Positions 10,186 to 16,960 of a DNA stretch of 29,756 nt are shown here, one piece after another. The DNA comes from JAMWCX01 sp964352425. GTDB lineage: Bacteria > Omnitrophota > Gorgyraeia > 2-01-FULL-45-10. Both the position numbers and the translations under genes were made by a program. Below the pieces are notes generated by a model that was not told the DNA's origin, did not search any database, and saw nothing but the letters and a program-made list of their open reading frames with translations. Position 1 is the first letter of the stretch. Each line of letters opens with the position of its first letter. The stretch is taken from assembly GCA_964352425.1 (NCBI GenBank), contig CAYGRZ010000017.1:1-29756 (forward strand), written 5' to 3'.

Positions 10186-10573
10186 GTATCTCCTCTTTCA
10201 GCATGAGCGGGTAATTAAGGACCAGGTCCCCACTCAGAAGCACCTCGACCCAATACTTGCCGGGCGCCTTGAACGTGATATTATTGACCTTCGAAATAAG
10301 CGTATGATGATAGTCGATATCCTTCAGCTCGAACGGCTGGTCGTCGGTCTGGAAGACGGCGGACGAGTCTGCCGGATTGACAATGCGTATCTTCTGCGAG
10401 AAATTCCCCTCACCCTTGCACCATCTGTTAATGACGAAGAGTGACGGATGCGTCGCCGGGAACTTTTTTGCGTTTATCGCCTCGAAGATGCCGATCAGCA
10501 TGAACTTGCCATTATCCTCGCGCCTTACATCGTCGCACAGCACCGAGAACTGCAGATTCGGTTTTATATCCAT
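10169..10573 (-). CDS. Small protein of unknown function (possibly DUF6941-like)
   Basis: This 134-residue protein has no signal peptide or membrane segment. It reads like a compact beta-rich domain: LQFSVLCDDVRREDNGKFMLIGIFEAINAKKFPATHPSLFVINRW, later KAPGKYWVEVLLSG. The pattern 'GK-nIiGiF-xi-a-FPatHp-l-vv-R' reminds me of small proteins annotated DUF6941, but this is recollection and not a search. The start is ATG with AAGGGA upstream. Its last 17 bases overlap the start of trpA, so the two are probably translationally coupled. It lies at the inner edge of the accessory island. No function can be assigned. Confidence 0.75.
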   Translation of the reverse strand: MDIKPNLQFSVLCDDVRREDNGKFMLIGIFEAINAKKFPATHPSLFVINRWCKGEGNFSQKIRIVNPADSSAVFQTDDQPFELKDIDYHHTLISKVNNITFKAPGKYWVEVLLSGDLVLNYPLMLKEEIHEPHR

Positions 10574-10613
10574 CCTATTCCCTTCGCTCGCTCATATTTT
10601 TACTAGTTACTAG

Positions 10614-10650
10614 GGCGTCGCTTACTTTCGGGTGGTGCCTCCGCTTGTCG
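10614..10650. repeat. Direct-repeat copy 1 flanking the toxin-antitoxin pair
   Basis: Starts GGCGTC and ends CGCTTGTCG, with TACTTT and TGCCT between. It matches 11634-11667 with a few mismatches and gaps. Both copies are followed by ATTAGGCAT (10705-10713 here), so the similarity continues past the REP-like insertion. Confidence 0.65.
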
Positions 10651-10694
10651 TCCTTCGACTTTGCTCAGGACGACCCTGAGCCTGCCGAAGGGTC
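10651..10694. repeat. REP-like palindromic element
   Basis: A nested palindrome: CCTTCG (10652-10657) pairs with CGAAGG (10686-10691), and GCTCAGG (10663-10669) pairs with CCTGAGC (10675-10681) around a short loop. It resembles dispersed CCTTCGAC...GCTCAGG repeats found in many bacterial genomes. It is flanked on both sides by GTCG. The related site near 11.66 kb lacks it, suggesting an insertion. Confidence 0.8.
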
Positions 10695-10897
10695 GTTCGC
10701 TCGGATTAGGCATCCTCGCTCACTGTCGTTAAAAACGCGATGGTGATGTCTGTATCGCCGTAAGGTATCGCGTTTTTAAAGAGTCGCTCCGGCACGCACC
10801 CGAAAGTTTCGCCGCCCGAAGGACCCATAAAAATATTCGCTCGCTTCGTGAGAGCAGCCCAAAAGTCTCGCTGCCTGAAACAATAGCTGCTGTTTCT

Positions 10898-11242
10898 CTA
10901 CTGTAATCCCAGGCTTACCTTGATCGCGTCGTCAACTTTTTCCATCGCATCGACCGGGAGGGCGCCTGTCTTCTTCTCCAGCCGCGTCTTGTCAATAGTG
11001 CGAATTTGCGACAGCAGGACCGTGGAATCTTCCTTCAGGCCGGCTGCCCCTTTCTTAACGTGCACATTCACAGGATATTCTTTAGAAAAACCCTTCGTCG
11101 TGAGCGGGGCAATGATCACGGTAGGAGCATGCTCATTTCCGATATTATTCTGGATAACGAGAACCGGCCTTCTACCTGCCTGTTCAGAGCCTTTCGTGGG
11201 GTTCAGATTGACATAAAAAATGTCGCCCCGCTTAATCGGCAT
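10898..11242 (-). CDS. mazF: MazF/PemK-family mRNA interferase toxin
   Basis: The 114-residue protein is a MazF-type endoribonuclease toxin that would cleave single-stranded mRNA at short motifs and halt growth when free of antitoxin. It shows RGDIFYVNLNPTKGSEQAGRRPVLVIQNN. The catalytic pair seen in this family falls at Arg25 and Thr48 (APLTTK), and the C-terminal sheet segment ends LLSQIRTIDKTRL. Its ATG lies inside the end of the antitoxin gene (11-base overlap, ATGCCGATTAA), the usual antitoxin-first arrangement. Length and motifs indicate an intact, probably active toxin. The cleavage sequence cannot be predicted. Confidence 0.95.
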   Translation of the reverse strand: MPIKRGDIFYVNLNPTKGSEQAGRRPVLVIQNNIGNEHAPTVIIAPLTTKGFSKEYPVNVHVKKGAAGLKEDSTVLLSQIRTIDKTRLEKKTGALPVDAMEKVDDAIKVSLGLQ

Positions 11243-11483
11243 ATTTTAACGCCTCGTCATCAAGAATCTTGAAGTCTTTCATTATCCTGTCGGCCTCGCC
11301 CGCCATCTCGCTATAGCCTTCCGCAAGAAGCGCCTTCAGCCGCCTTGTCTTGACAAGCTCGAGGTACAGGCCTACGGCCTTCTGAATAAGCGTGCTCCTT
11401 CCTATATGTTCTCGCTTCGACTCCTCATCGATCCTCGCCTTCAAATCGATCGGGATCGTGATATTGATATGCTGTGCTCTCAT
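11232..11483 (-). CDS. Ribbon-helix-helix antitoxin of the MazE/EndoAI type
   Basis: The 83-residue protein starts INITIPIDLKARIDEESKREHIGRSTLIQKAVGLYLEL, a classic ribbon-helix-helix (CopG/Arc-like) DNA-binding domain: a short strand then two helices. The C-terminal half (KTRRLKALLAEGYSEMAGEADRIMKDF) is the expected flexible toxin-neutralising region. The family dimerises, binds its own promoter and inhibits the overlapping MazF. The start is ATG with AGGAGG about 7 bases upstream. The promoter and an inverted repeat that could be its operator lie immediately upstream, consistent with autoregulation. Confidence 0.92.
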   Translation of the reverse strand: MRAQHINITIPIDLKARIDEESKREHIGRSTLIQKAVGLYLELVKTRRLKALLAEGYSEMAGEADRIMKDFKILDDEALKYAD

Positions 11484-11493
11484 ATATAGCCTC

Positions 11494-11526
11494 CTATTAG
11501 TACCTACTATAAGTATACACTAATAG
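11494..11526. promoter_or_regulatory. Candidate antitoxin operator (inverted repeat over the -10)
   Basis: CTATTAGT (11494-11501) and ACTAATAG (11519-11526) are perfect 8-bp inverted arms separated by 17 bases, spanning the -10 box and transcription start. A second small palindrome, TAGTA-CC-TACTA (11498-11509), lies between them. The position fits repression by the ribbon-helix-helix antitoxin; binding is inferred. Confidence 0.55.
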
Positions 11527-11540
11527 TATCCACTTGTCAA
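11512..11540 (-). promoter_or_regulatory. Consensus sigma-70 promoter of the toxin-antitoxin operon
   Basis: Minus-strand TTGACA (11535-11540) and TATACT (11512-11517) are separated by exactly 17 bases. The predicted start is near 11505, about 22 bases before the antitoxin ATG. It is the best promoter seen in the left half of the window and may also feed the genes downstream, including trpA. Confidence 0.85.
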
Positions 11541-11558
11541 TCAGGTAGTATAATTACC

Positions 11559-11583
11559 TTAACCTGGCAATTCCAGCCAGGTT
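11559..11583. repeat. Perfect 9-bp palindrome upstream of the toxin-antitoxin promoter
   Basis: TAACCTGGC and GCCAGGTTA flank a 7-base loop. There is no T-run on either strand, so it is not a standard terminator. It lies between the lipoprotein gene and the toxin-antitoxin promoter, in a 277-base gene-free stretch (11484-11760). Confidence 0.75.
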
Positions 11584-11633
11584 AGATACCCCCTGTTCGG
11601 CTTGCGCCTGAGGTCCTTGTTTACTGCTCAGGC

Positions 11634-11667
11634 GGCGTCTACTTTTGTGCTTGCCTTTCGCTTGTCG
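11634..11667. repeat. Direct-repeat copy 2 flanking the toxin-antitoxin pair
   Basis: GGCGTC...CGCTTGTCG, similar to 10614-10650, and followed nine bases later by ATTAGGCAT (11677-11685). The two copies bracket the mazEF-type module in the same orientation. Confidence 0.65.
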
Positions 11668-11760
11668 CGAATGTGCATTAGGCATGCAAATGTGCTGTGG
11701 ACAAATTTCTCGCTCGTCACGAAATGCAATATAGATGAACGAAGAAATAGTGATCTTAAA

Positions 11761-12207
11761 TTATTCTACAACTATCGGTTCCTTAAATTTTAGGAACCGC
11801 CCCTTTTCGGGGCTCTCGCTAACGTTAATTCCGAAAACTTTGTAGCCTTTTGCTGCGTTACCAACTAGACCTATTTTATGATAAGATGCCCCTCTTTCGT
11901 TAATACCATCATACATGATAACAATACTATCTTTATTGGGCATATATGAAACAGCCTTCAACAATTTCACTCTACCGACGTAACCCTCCATCGTTAAAAC
12001 AGCGTTTCCCAAGGCGTCGACCGTGGATGCCTTCTTAAAAATGTCATCGCACATATCATATGCTCTCCTAAAATCTCTATCTATATATACCGCTTTTATA
12101 ACTTTATTTGCTTCCGCCGCCGCTTTATTTTCATCGCCAACCATGACAGAAAAATTACAGCCATACAGCATTAAACAGGCCAACGCTGCTATTGCATATT
12201 TCTTCAT
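11761..12207 (-). CDS. Putative lipoprotein of unknown function
   Basis: The 148-residue protein starts with a lipoprotein signal peptide, MKKYAIAALACLMLYGC, with lipobox LYGC and the lipidated cysteine at 17. A mature soluble domain of about 130 residues follows. The segment EANKVIKAVYIDRDFRRAYDMCDDIFKKA resembles small domains in which a short helix pair precedes a curved sheet, but I do not recognise the family. The open frame allows an ATG four codons earlier (12219). I chose 12207 because the signal peptide begins there and GAGGTG is 4-5 bases upstream. It sits in the accessory island. A weak promoter-like TATAGT lies about 20 bases before the start. Low-GC composition relative to the neighbouring trp genes hints at separate origin. 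Confidence 0.8.
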   Translation of the reverse strand: MKKYAIAALACLMLYGCNFSVMVGDENKAAAEANKVIKAVYIDRDFRRAYDMCDDIFKKASTVDALGNAVLTMEGYVGRVKLLKAVSYMPNKDSIVIMYDGINERGASYHKIGLVGNAAKGYKVFGINVSESPEKGRFLKFKEPIVVE

Positions 12208-12270
12208 CCTGCACCTCATTTTCTTTACTATAGCCGTATCGCTTAATCGAACAAATTATTCACTTACCCG

Positions 12271-12529
12271 GGAGGCGGCACCTGTGTGCGCCGCCCCTAT
12301 TCCCTAAGCCCGGAGGCCTGGGTGCTAAAGCGGGGCCTAAAAATTGCGAGCGGGCATGGATCCGCCGAAGCCAATCTCTCACCTACACATGCAACGGCGA
12401 AGGCGGAGAGCGAGCAATTTTTCGGCAGTGTCTTTTCCACGCCGGGGAAAATCGCACGTTCCCGCGAAGCACTCAGGCCGCAAGGGCTTGCTCAACTAAG
12501 TGGAGGCGGCCACACACGTGCCGCCCTCT
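12271..12529. repeat. Palindrome-bounded spacer between the lipoprotein gene and trpB
   Basis: This 336-base gene-free stretch (12208-12543) is bounded by two related palindromes. One is GGAGGCGGC...GCCGCCCC at 12271-12297 and the other GGAGGCGGC...GCCGCCCTC at 12502-12528. Between them a 9-bp inverted pair, AAAAATTGC (12339-12347) and GCAATTTTT (12414-12422), encloses further partial palindromes. No coding signal is convincing. It may be a small mobile or structured element. Confidence 0.65.
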
Positions 12530-12543
12530 CAACAGCCTGAAAA

Positions 12544-13719
12544 TTACAACACCCCGCGCACTATATCTATATCCTTATCGCCCCTGCCCGAGAGGCAGAC
12601 GACTATATTCTTATCCTTCGGAAGCCGCCGCGCGAGCTTCATCGCATGATAGAGCGCGTGCGACGATTCGAGTGCCGGTATAATGCCTTCGACCTCGGTC
12701 AGCGTCTTGAACGCCTCGAGCGCCTGCTTATCGGTGACCGCGACGTACTTGACCCTGCCGGTTTCTTTAAGGTACGAGTGTTCAGGCCCGACGCCCGGAT
12801 AGTCGAGCCCTGCAGAGATCGAGTGGGCTATCTCTATCTGGCCGTCGCCGTCCTGCAATATGTAGCTCCTGGAGCCGTGCAGAACGCCGATCGAGCCCTT
12901 GCACAGCGTCGCGGCATGATGGCCCGTATTCAGGCCGAGCCCCGCAGCTTCGACGCCGATAAGCTTCACCCTGTCTTTCAGGAACGCATGGAAGATTCCC
13001 ATCGCGTTACTGCCGCCGCCGACGCACGCCACGATGTAGTCCGGCAGCCGCCCGAATGTCTGCATTGACTGCCGCCTCGCCTCTTTGCCGATGACCGACT
13101 GGAAATCACGGACGATCATCGGATACGGGTGGGGGCCTGCAACCGAGCCGATCACATAATACGTGGTGCGCACGTTCGTGACCCAGTCCCGCATCGCCTC
13201 GTTCATCGCGTCCTTCAATGTCCTCGAGCCGCTGTGGACGGGTGTGACCTTCGCGCCGAGGATCCTCATCTTGAAGACGTTGACCGACTGGCGTTTTATA
13301 TCCTCGTCACCCATAAATATCTCGCACTCGAGGCCGAAGAGCGCCGAGACCGTCGCAGTCGCCACACCGTGCTGACCCGCGCCCGTCTCAGCGATGATGC
13401 GTTTTTTGCCCATCCTTACCGCAAGTAATATCTGCCCCAGCGTGTTATTGATCTTGTGGGCGCCCGTGTGCAGGAGGTCCTCACGCTTCAGATAGATCCG
13501 CGCGCCGCCCGTCATTTTCGTGAACCTCTTAGCAAGATAAAGCGGCGTCGGCCTGCCCGCGTATTCTTTCAGATAATATCCGAGCTCTTTCCTGAATGTC
13601 CTGTCGGACTTTACGGCCGCATACCGTTTCTCGAGTTCATCCAGCGCGGCCATCAGCGTCTCGGGAACGAACTTGCCGCCGAAACCGTCGTAATATCCTC
13701 TCTTGTCGGGCAACATCAT
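12544..13719 (-). CDS. trpB: Tryptophan synthase beta chain (TrpB1 type)
   Basis: TrpB condenses indole with serine to give tryptophan, using pyridoxal phosphate. The PLP lysine is Lys89 in HTGAHKINNTLGQ. AETGAGQHGVA (Glu111) and the phosphate-binding CVGGGSNAMG loop are intact. The C-terminus has CLSGRGDKDI. At 391 residues it is the standard TrpB1 form that pairs with TrpA. It starts directly after the trpF stop (TAGATGATG), with either of two consecutive ATGs possible and AGAAAGG upstream. The last gene of the compact trp run, it is cut off from trpA by the accessory island. Confidence 0.98.
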   Translation of the reverse strand: MMLPDKRGYYDGFGGKFVPETLMAALDELEKRYAAVKSDRTFRKELGYYLKEYAGRPTPLYLAKRFTKMTGGARIYLKREDLLHTGAHKINNTLGQILLAVRMGKKRIIAETGAGQHGVATATVSALFGLECEIFMGDEDIKRQSVNVFKMRILGAKVTPVHSGSRTLKDAMNEAMRDWVTNVRTTYYVIGSVAGPHPYPMIVRDFQSVIGKEARRQSMQTFGRLPDYIVACVGGGSNAMGIFHAFLKDRVKLIGVEAAGLGLNTGHHAATLCKGSIGVLHGSRSYILQDGDGQIEIAHSISAGLDYPGVGPEHSYLKETGRVKYVAVTDKQALEAFKTLTEVEGIIPALESSHALYHAMKLARRLPKDKNIVVCLSGRGDKDIDIVRGVL

Positions 13720-14337
13720 CTAAACCTTTCTCACTTCTTCAACGAACTTCTTCATAAGCCCCACATCCTTCTTCCCCGGCGAACGCTCCACACCCGTCGC
13801 GACATCGACCCCGTACGGCACCACCTCAGCCATCGCGCGCCCTACGTTGGCCGGCGCGAGCCCCCCGGACAATATCACCGGCTTCAGGAATTCGAAATCC
13901 TTACATATCTTCCAGTCGAAGACCTTTCCCGTACCACCGATCGAATCGCTCCTGTACGTGTCCAGGAGATAATAATCGACATCATAATTATTCACCGCCG
14001 AAAGGTCCGACCTCTCCTTCAGCTTGAAAGCCTTGATAACCTTGTAGTCAGGCCGGAATGAACTGCAATACTCGGGCGTCTCACTGCCGTGGAACTGGAG
14101 CGTATCGAGCTGCGCGTTCTGGGCGATCTCGAGGACCTTCGCCCGCGTCTCATCTACAAATACGCCGACCTTCGCTATCGACTCCGGGAGTTCATTGATG
14201 ATGTCTTCCGCGACCCTGGGATCGCAATAGCGCTTCGACTTCGCGTAAAAGATGAAACCGAACATGTCAACGCCAAGTGCTGAGGCAGCAAGCGCATCGA
14301 TCTTGTTCGTCATCCCGCAGATCTTAATCTTAGTCAT
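13720..14337 (-). CDS. trpF: Phosphoribosylanthranilate isomerase
   Basis: TrpF isomerises N-(5'-phosphoribosyl)anthranilate to CdRP. The 205-residue barrel has IKICGMTNKIDA (active-site Cys), FGFIFYAKSKRY, VGVFVDE, LQFHG, the phosphate loop DTYRSDSIGGTGKVFDW, and SGGLAPANV with GVDVATGVE. The catalytic Cys and the Asp in the VFVDE/DTY regions are retained. The ATG directly abuts the trpC stop (TAGATG), and its own stop abuts the trpB start. Standalone rather than fused to trpC. Confidence 0.97.
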   Translation of the reverse strand: MTKIKICGMTNKIDALAASALGVDMFGFIFYAKSKRYCDPRVAEDIINELPESIAKVGVFVDETRAKVLEIAQNAQLDTLQFHGSETPEYCSSFRPDYKVIKAFKLKERSDLSAVNNYDVDYYLLDTYRSDSIGGTGKVFDWKICKDFEFLKPVILSGGLAPANVGRAMAEVVPYGVDVATGVERSPGKKDVGLMKKFVEEVRKV

Positions 14338-15114
14338 CTAAAACCTCATTATGTCGCGCATCGTAGCCGCTATATCGGCCGCTTCCATGAACGCCTCACC
14401 TATCAGGACCGCGTTGATACCGAGCGATTTCAGGAACATCACGTCCTCATAACTTTTAATACCGCTCTCCGAGACCTTGATCGTATTCGCCGGCAGCAGC
14501 CGGACCAGTTTCTGCGTCACGCCGAGGTCGACCTTGAACGTGTGCAGGTCCCTGTTGTTCATGCCGATGATATGTCCGCCCGTCGCGAGCGCCTTCTCGA
14601 CATCCTCTTCGTTATGCACTTCCATCAGCACGTCGAGCCCCAGTGAAGTCGCGAGAGCGTAAAATCCGTTCATCTCGTTCGCGGACAGGAGGTCCGCTAT
14701 CAGCAGTATCGCGTCGGCGCCCGCGGCCACCGATTCGTATATCTGGTATTCGTCTATGATGAAGTCCTTCCTCAGGACCGGAAGCGATATGTTCTCCTTT
14801 ACCATCTTGATATATTCGAGCTTCCCCTCGAAGAAACGCTCGTCGGTCAGGACCGACACGGCGGAGGCGCCATGCGCCTGGTACGTCACGGCGATCTTGA
14901 CGGGATGGAAGTCGCCGCGCAGTATCCCTTTCGACGGCGATGCCTTCTTTATCTCCGCGATCAAATTGACGTGATGGGGCCGTGAAATGGACTTCTTGAA
15001 GGAACTCTGGACAGAGATGTTCTTAATCTCCCTGACGAGCTCCTCCTTCGACTTGGCGCGCTTCGCCTCCTCGACCACCCGCCTCTTCTCTTCTATTATC
15101 CTCGATAAAATCAT
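14338..15114 (-). CDS. trpC: Indole-3-glycerol phosphate synthase
   Basis: TrpC closes the indole ring, converting CdRP to indole-3-glycerol phosphate. The 258-residue protein shows LIAEIKKASPSKG (catalytic Glu and Lys), VLTDERFFEG, LPVLRKDFIIDEYQIYE, LMEVHNEED, IGMNNRDLHTF and VSESGI. The start is ATG at 15114, matching the family N-terminus MILSRIIEEKR. No Shine-Dalgarno is visible: the bases upstream are the end of the repeat hairpin at 15121-15200. It may depend on translation from trpD or on unusual initiation. Confidence 0.97.
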   Translation of the reverse strand: MILSRIIEEKRRVVEEAKRAKSKEELVREIKNISVQSSFKKSISRPHHVNLIAEIKKASPSKGILRGDFHPVKIAVTYQAHGASAVSVLTDERFFEGKLEYIKMVKENISLPVLRKDFIIDEYQIYESVAAGADAILLIADLLSANEMNGFYALATSLGLDVLMEVHNEEDVEKALATGGHIIGMNNRDLHTFKVDLGVTQKLVRLLPANTIKVSESGIKSYEDVMFLKSLGINAVLIGEAFMEAADIAATMRDIMRF

Positions 15115-15120
15115 ATTTGT

Positions 15121-15212
15121 GGCACAGATTACACAGATTTTTAAAAGATTACGCAGATCTGTACTTAATCTGTGTAATCACTTTTATAATCTGTGCAATC
15201 ATTCCTTTATCT
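15121..15212. repeat. Inverted repeat arms of the GATTACACAGATT family, trpD-trpC spacer
   Basis: A perfect 13-bp inverted pair, GATTACACAGATT (15127-15139) and AATCTGTGTAATC (15167-15179), with extra degenerate units on both sides (for example TAATCTGTGCAATC at 15187-15200). The units continue into the last codons of trpD. The transcript would fold into a hairpin between the two genes. No T-run, so not a standard terminator. Confidence 0.9.
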
Positions 15213-16259
15213 GTTTGTTATCTCTATCAGTTTCATGAGCTTGCCGAGCGCCCTGCCGGAATCTATCGACCCGGCGGCAAGCACGATGCCTGCCTTCATA
15301 TCTTGTGCGACCGAACCCGCGACGAGCGCCGCGGAGGCGTTCAACAGCACGACGTCCCGCCGCGGTCCCCGTTCGCCCTTCAAGACCGACATCACTATGC
15401 CGGCGTTTTCTTTGGCATTGCCCCCCTCTATATCATCAAGGCGGGCACGTTTGATGCCGAACTGCTGGGGCGTTATGAAATACGTCCTTATCCTGCCGTT
15501 CTTCAGCTCAGCGACTTTCGTCTTCCCGGTTATCGTGATCTCGTCCAACGTGTCCATGCCGTAGACGACGAACGCCCGCTTCGAGCCGAGGTTTTTCAAT
15601 ACGCGCGCCATCGTCCCGGTGAGGGCGGCGTCATAGACGCCGAGGACCTGGCTCGTGGCGCCGGCCGGATTCGAGAGCGGCCCCAGCAGGTTGAATATCG
15701 TGCGTATGCCGATCTCTCTCCTCGGCTCAATGGCGTATTTCATAGCGTTGTGGAAGAGCGGCGCGTACAGGAACCCTATGCCGGCTTCGAGCAGGCACCG
15801 CCGGACCATGTCGGCCGTTACATCGAGCTTGACGCCGAGCGCCTCGAGCACATCGGCCGAGCCGCACCGGCTCGACGCCGCGCGGTTGCCGTGCTTGGCG
15901 ACCTTAAGCCCGCAGCCGGCGACGACGAACGCGACCGTCGTCGAGATGTTGAAGGTGTTGGTGCCGCTGCCACCCGTGCCGCATGTGTCGATGATCGTCT
16001 CCTGGTCGATATTGATATCGTCGCGATCTATATCGACGGCGGATGCGCCCGCGCTGATGTGTATCGACTTCTCCCGCATCACCCGCGCCGCGCCCGTGAT
16101 CTCTTCGGCGGTCTCGCCCTTCATCCGAAGCGCCGTCACGAAAGCCCCTATCTGCGCATACGTCGCCGTGCCCGACATTATCTCGCCGAAGACCTCGCGC
16201 ATCTGGGCCTCTGTCAGGTCGATGCGCTTTACAACTTTTTCGATCGCTTCTCGTATCAT
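15207..16259 (-). CDS. trpD: Anthranilate phosphoribosyltransferase
   Basis: TrpD attaches phosphoribose from PRPP to anthranilate. Signature elements are DTCGTGGSGTNTFNISTT (PRPP loop; Ser replaces the commoner Asp), VAKHGNRAASSRCGSADVLEALG, and FLYAPLFHNAMKYA with the NLLGPLSNPA box. At 350 residues it is full length and standalone, not fused to trpG. The start is ATG with AGGAG about 7 bases upstream. The 113-base spacer to trpG is repeat material, and the last codons (ITNR) look like repeat units too. Confidence 0.97.
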   Translation of the reverse strand: MIREAIEKVVKRIDLTEAQMREVFGEIMSGTATYAQIGAFVTALRMKGETAEEITGAARVMREKSIHISAGASAVDIDRDDINIDQETIIDTCGTGGSGTNTFNISTTVAFVVAGCGLKVAKHGNRAASSRCGSADVLEALGVKLDVTADMVRRCLLEAGIGFLYAPLFHNAMKYAIEPRREIGIRTIFNLLGPLSNPAGATSQVLGVYDAALTGTMARVLKNLGSKRAFVVYGMDTLDEITITGKTKVAELKNGRIRTYFITPQQFGIKRARLDDIEGGNAKENAGIVMSVLKGERGPRRDVVLLNASAALVAGSVAQDMKAGIVLAAGSIDSGRALGKLMKLIEITNR

Positions 16260-16292
16260 ATTACAACTCCTGAGAAATAATAAGATTGAGTT

Positions 16293-16376
16293 GATTACAC
16301 AGATTAAAACAGATCACACAGATAACGAAACGACCCCTTTAATCTGTGGAATCATTTTTATAATCTGTGGAATCAT
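16293..16376. repeat. Inverted repeat arms of the GATTACACAGATT family, trpG-trpD spacer
   Basis: GATTACACAGATT (16293-16305) matches the left arms at 15127 and 19838 exactly. Its part CACAGATTAAA pairs with TTTAATCTGTG (16338-16348). A 15-base unit AATCTGTGGAATCAT occurs twice (16341-16355 and 16362-16376). The second copy contains the trpG stop codon (TGA on the minus strand, 16373-16375). Confidence 0.9.
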
Positions 16377-16936
16377 AAATGTAAAAAGTTGTTGAGTATC
16401 TTCTTTCCCTCGAGCGTCAATATCGACTCGGGGTGGAACTGGACGCCGTAGATAGGGTAGCTCTTATGCTGCAACCCCATAATCTGTCTATCCTTCGTCT
16501 CAGCGGTGACCCGCAGCATCTTCGGCAGGCTCCTGCGCTCGACGACGAGCGAGTGGTACCGCGTCGCCTCGAACGGGTTGGCGATGCCCTTGAATATGCC
16601 CTTACCGTCATGGTGTATGGAAGAGGTCTTGCCGTGCATGAGCGATTTCGCGCCGACTATTGTACCGCCGAAGACCTCGCCGATCGCCTGGTGGCCGAGG
16701 CAGACGCCGAGGATGGGGGTTGTGCTGCCGAAGGCCCTGATCACTTCTTCCGAGATGCCGGCGTCTTTTGGCCGGCCGGGGCCGGGCGATATCAGTATCT
16801 TTTGCGGCTTGAGCTTCTTTATCCTGCTTATCGTTATTGTATCGTTCCTGTAGACCTTCAGGTCCGCGCCCAGCTCGCCGAGATACTGGACGAGGTTGTA
16901 GGTAAATGAGTCGTAATTGTCGATGACTAGAATCAT
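16373..16936 (-). CDS. trpG: Anthranilate synthase component II (glutamine amidotransferase)
   Basis: TrpG supplies ammonia from glutamine to TrpE; in many bacteria it also serves 4-amino-4-deoxychorismate synthase (PabA). The class I triad is Cys79 in ILGVCLGHQ with His168 and Glu170 in GVQFHPES. The open frame runs to 16987, but those extra residues come from the repeat. The ATG at 16936 gives MILVIDNYDSFTYNLVQ and has AAGGA upstream. Product 187 residues, normal. Its stop codon is inside a repeat unit. Confidence 0.96.
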   Translation of the reverse strand: MILVIDNYDSFTYNLVQYLGELGADLKVYRNDTITISRIKKLKPQKILISPGPGRPKDAGISEEVIRAFGSTTPILGVCLGHQAIGEVFGGTIVGAKSLMHGKTSSIHHDGKGIFKGIANPFEATRYHSLVVERRSLPKMLRVTAETKDRQIMGLQHKSYPIYGVQFHPESILTLEGKKILNNFLHL

Positions 16937-16960
16937 GATAGCATGTCCTTTTATATATTG

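Larger units (their letters stand above)
10588..10841. repeat. Nested inverted-repeat element filling the spacer downstream of mazF
   Basis: This 324-base gene-free spacer (10574-10897) holds two diverged inverted copies of one sequence. From outside in, the paired pieces are: ATATTTTTA near 10592 against TAAAAATAT near 10827; ACTTTCGGGTGGTGCC (10624-10639) against GGCACGCACCCGAAAGT (10791-10807, one extra base); and a perfect 13-bp pair TTAAAAACGCGAT (10729-10741) / ATCGCGTTTTTAA (10767-10779). The left copy is interrupted by the palindrome at 10651-10694. No open reading frame of note and no transposase are present. It could be a miniature mobile element or a structured RNA. Confidence 0.75.

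Noticed and set aside
11559..11583. attC recombination site of an integron
   Set aside because: Only the outer core ends resemble attC; the site is 25-30 bases long, lacks the asymmetric bulges and typical length, and the second core has an extra purine.
12286..12540. Plus-strand open frame of 84 residues in the island spacer
   Set aside because: No ribosome site, no family resemblance, and it runs through palindromes; a chance open frame in GC-rich sequence.
15121..15212. CRISPR array in one of the repeat spacers
   Set aside because: Units are 7-15 bases and degenerate, with no regular repeat-spacer alternation and no cas genes.
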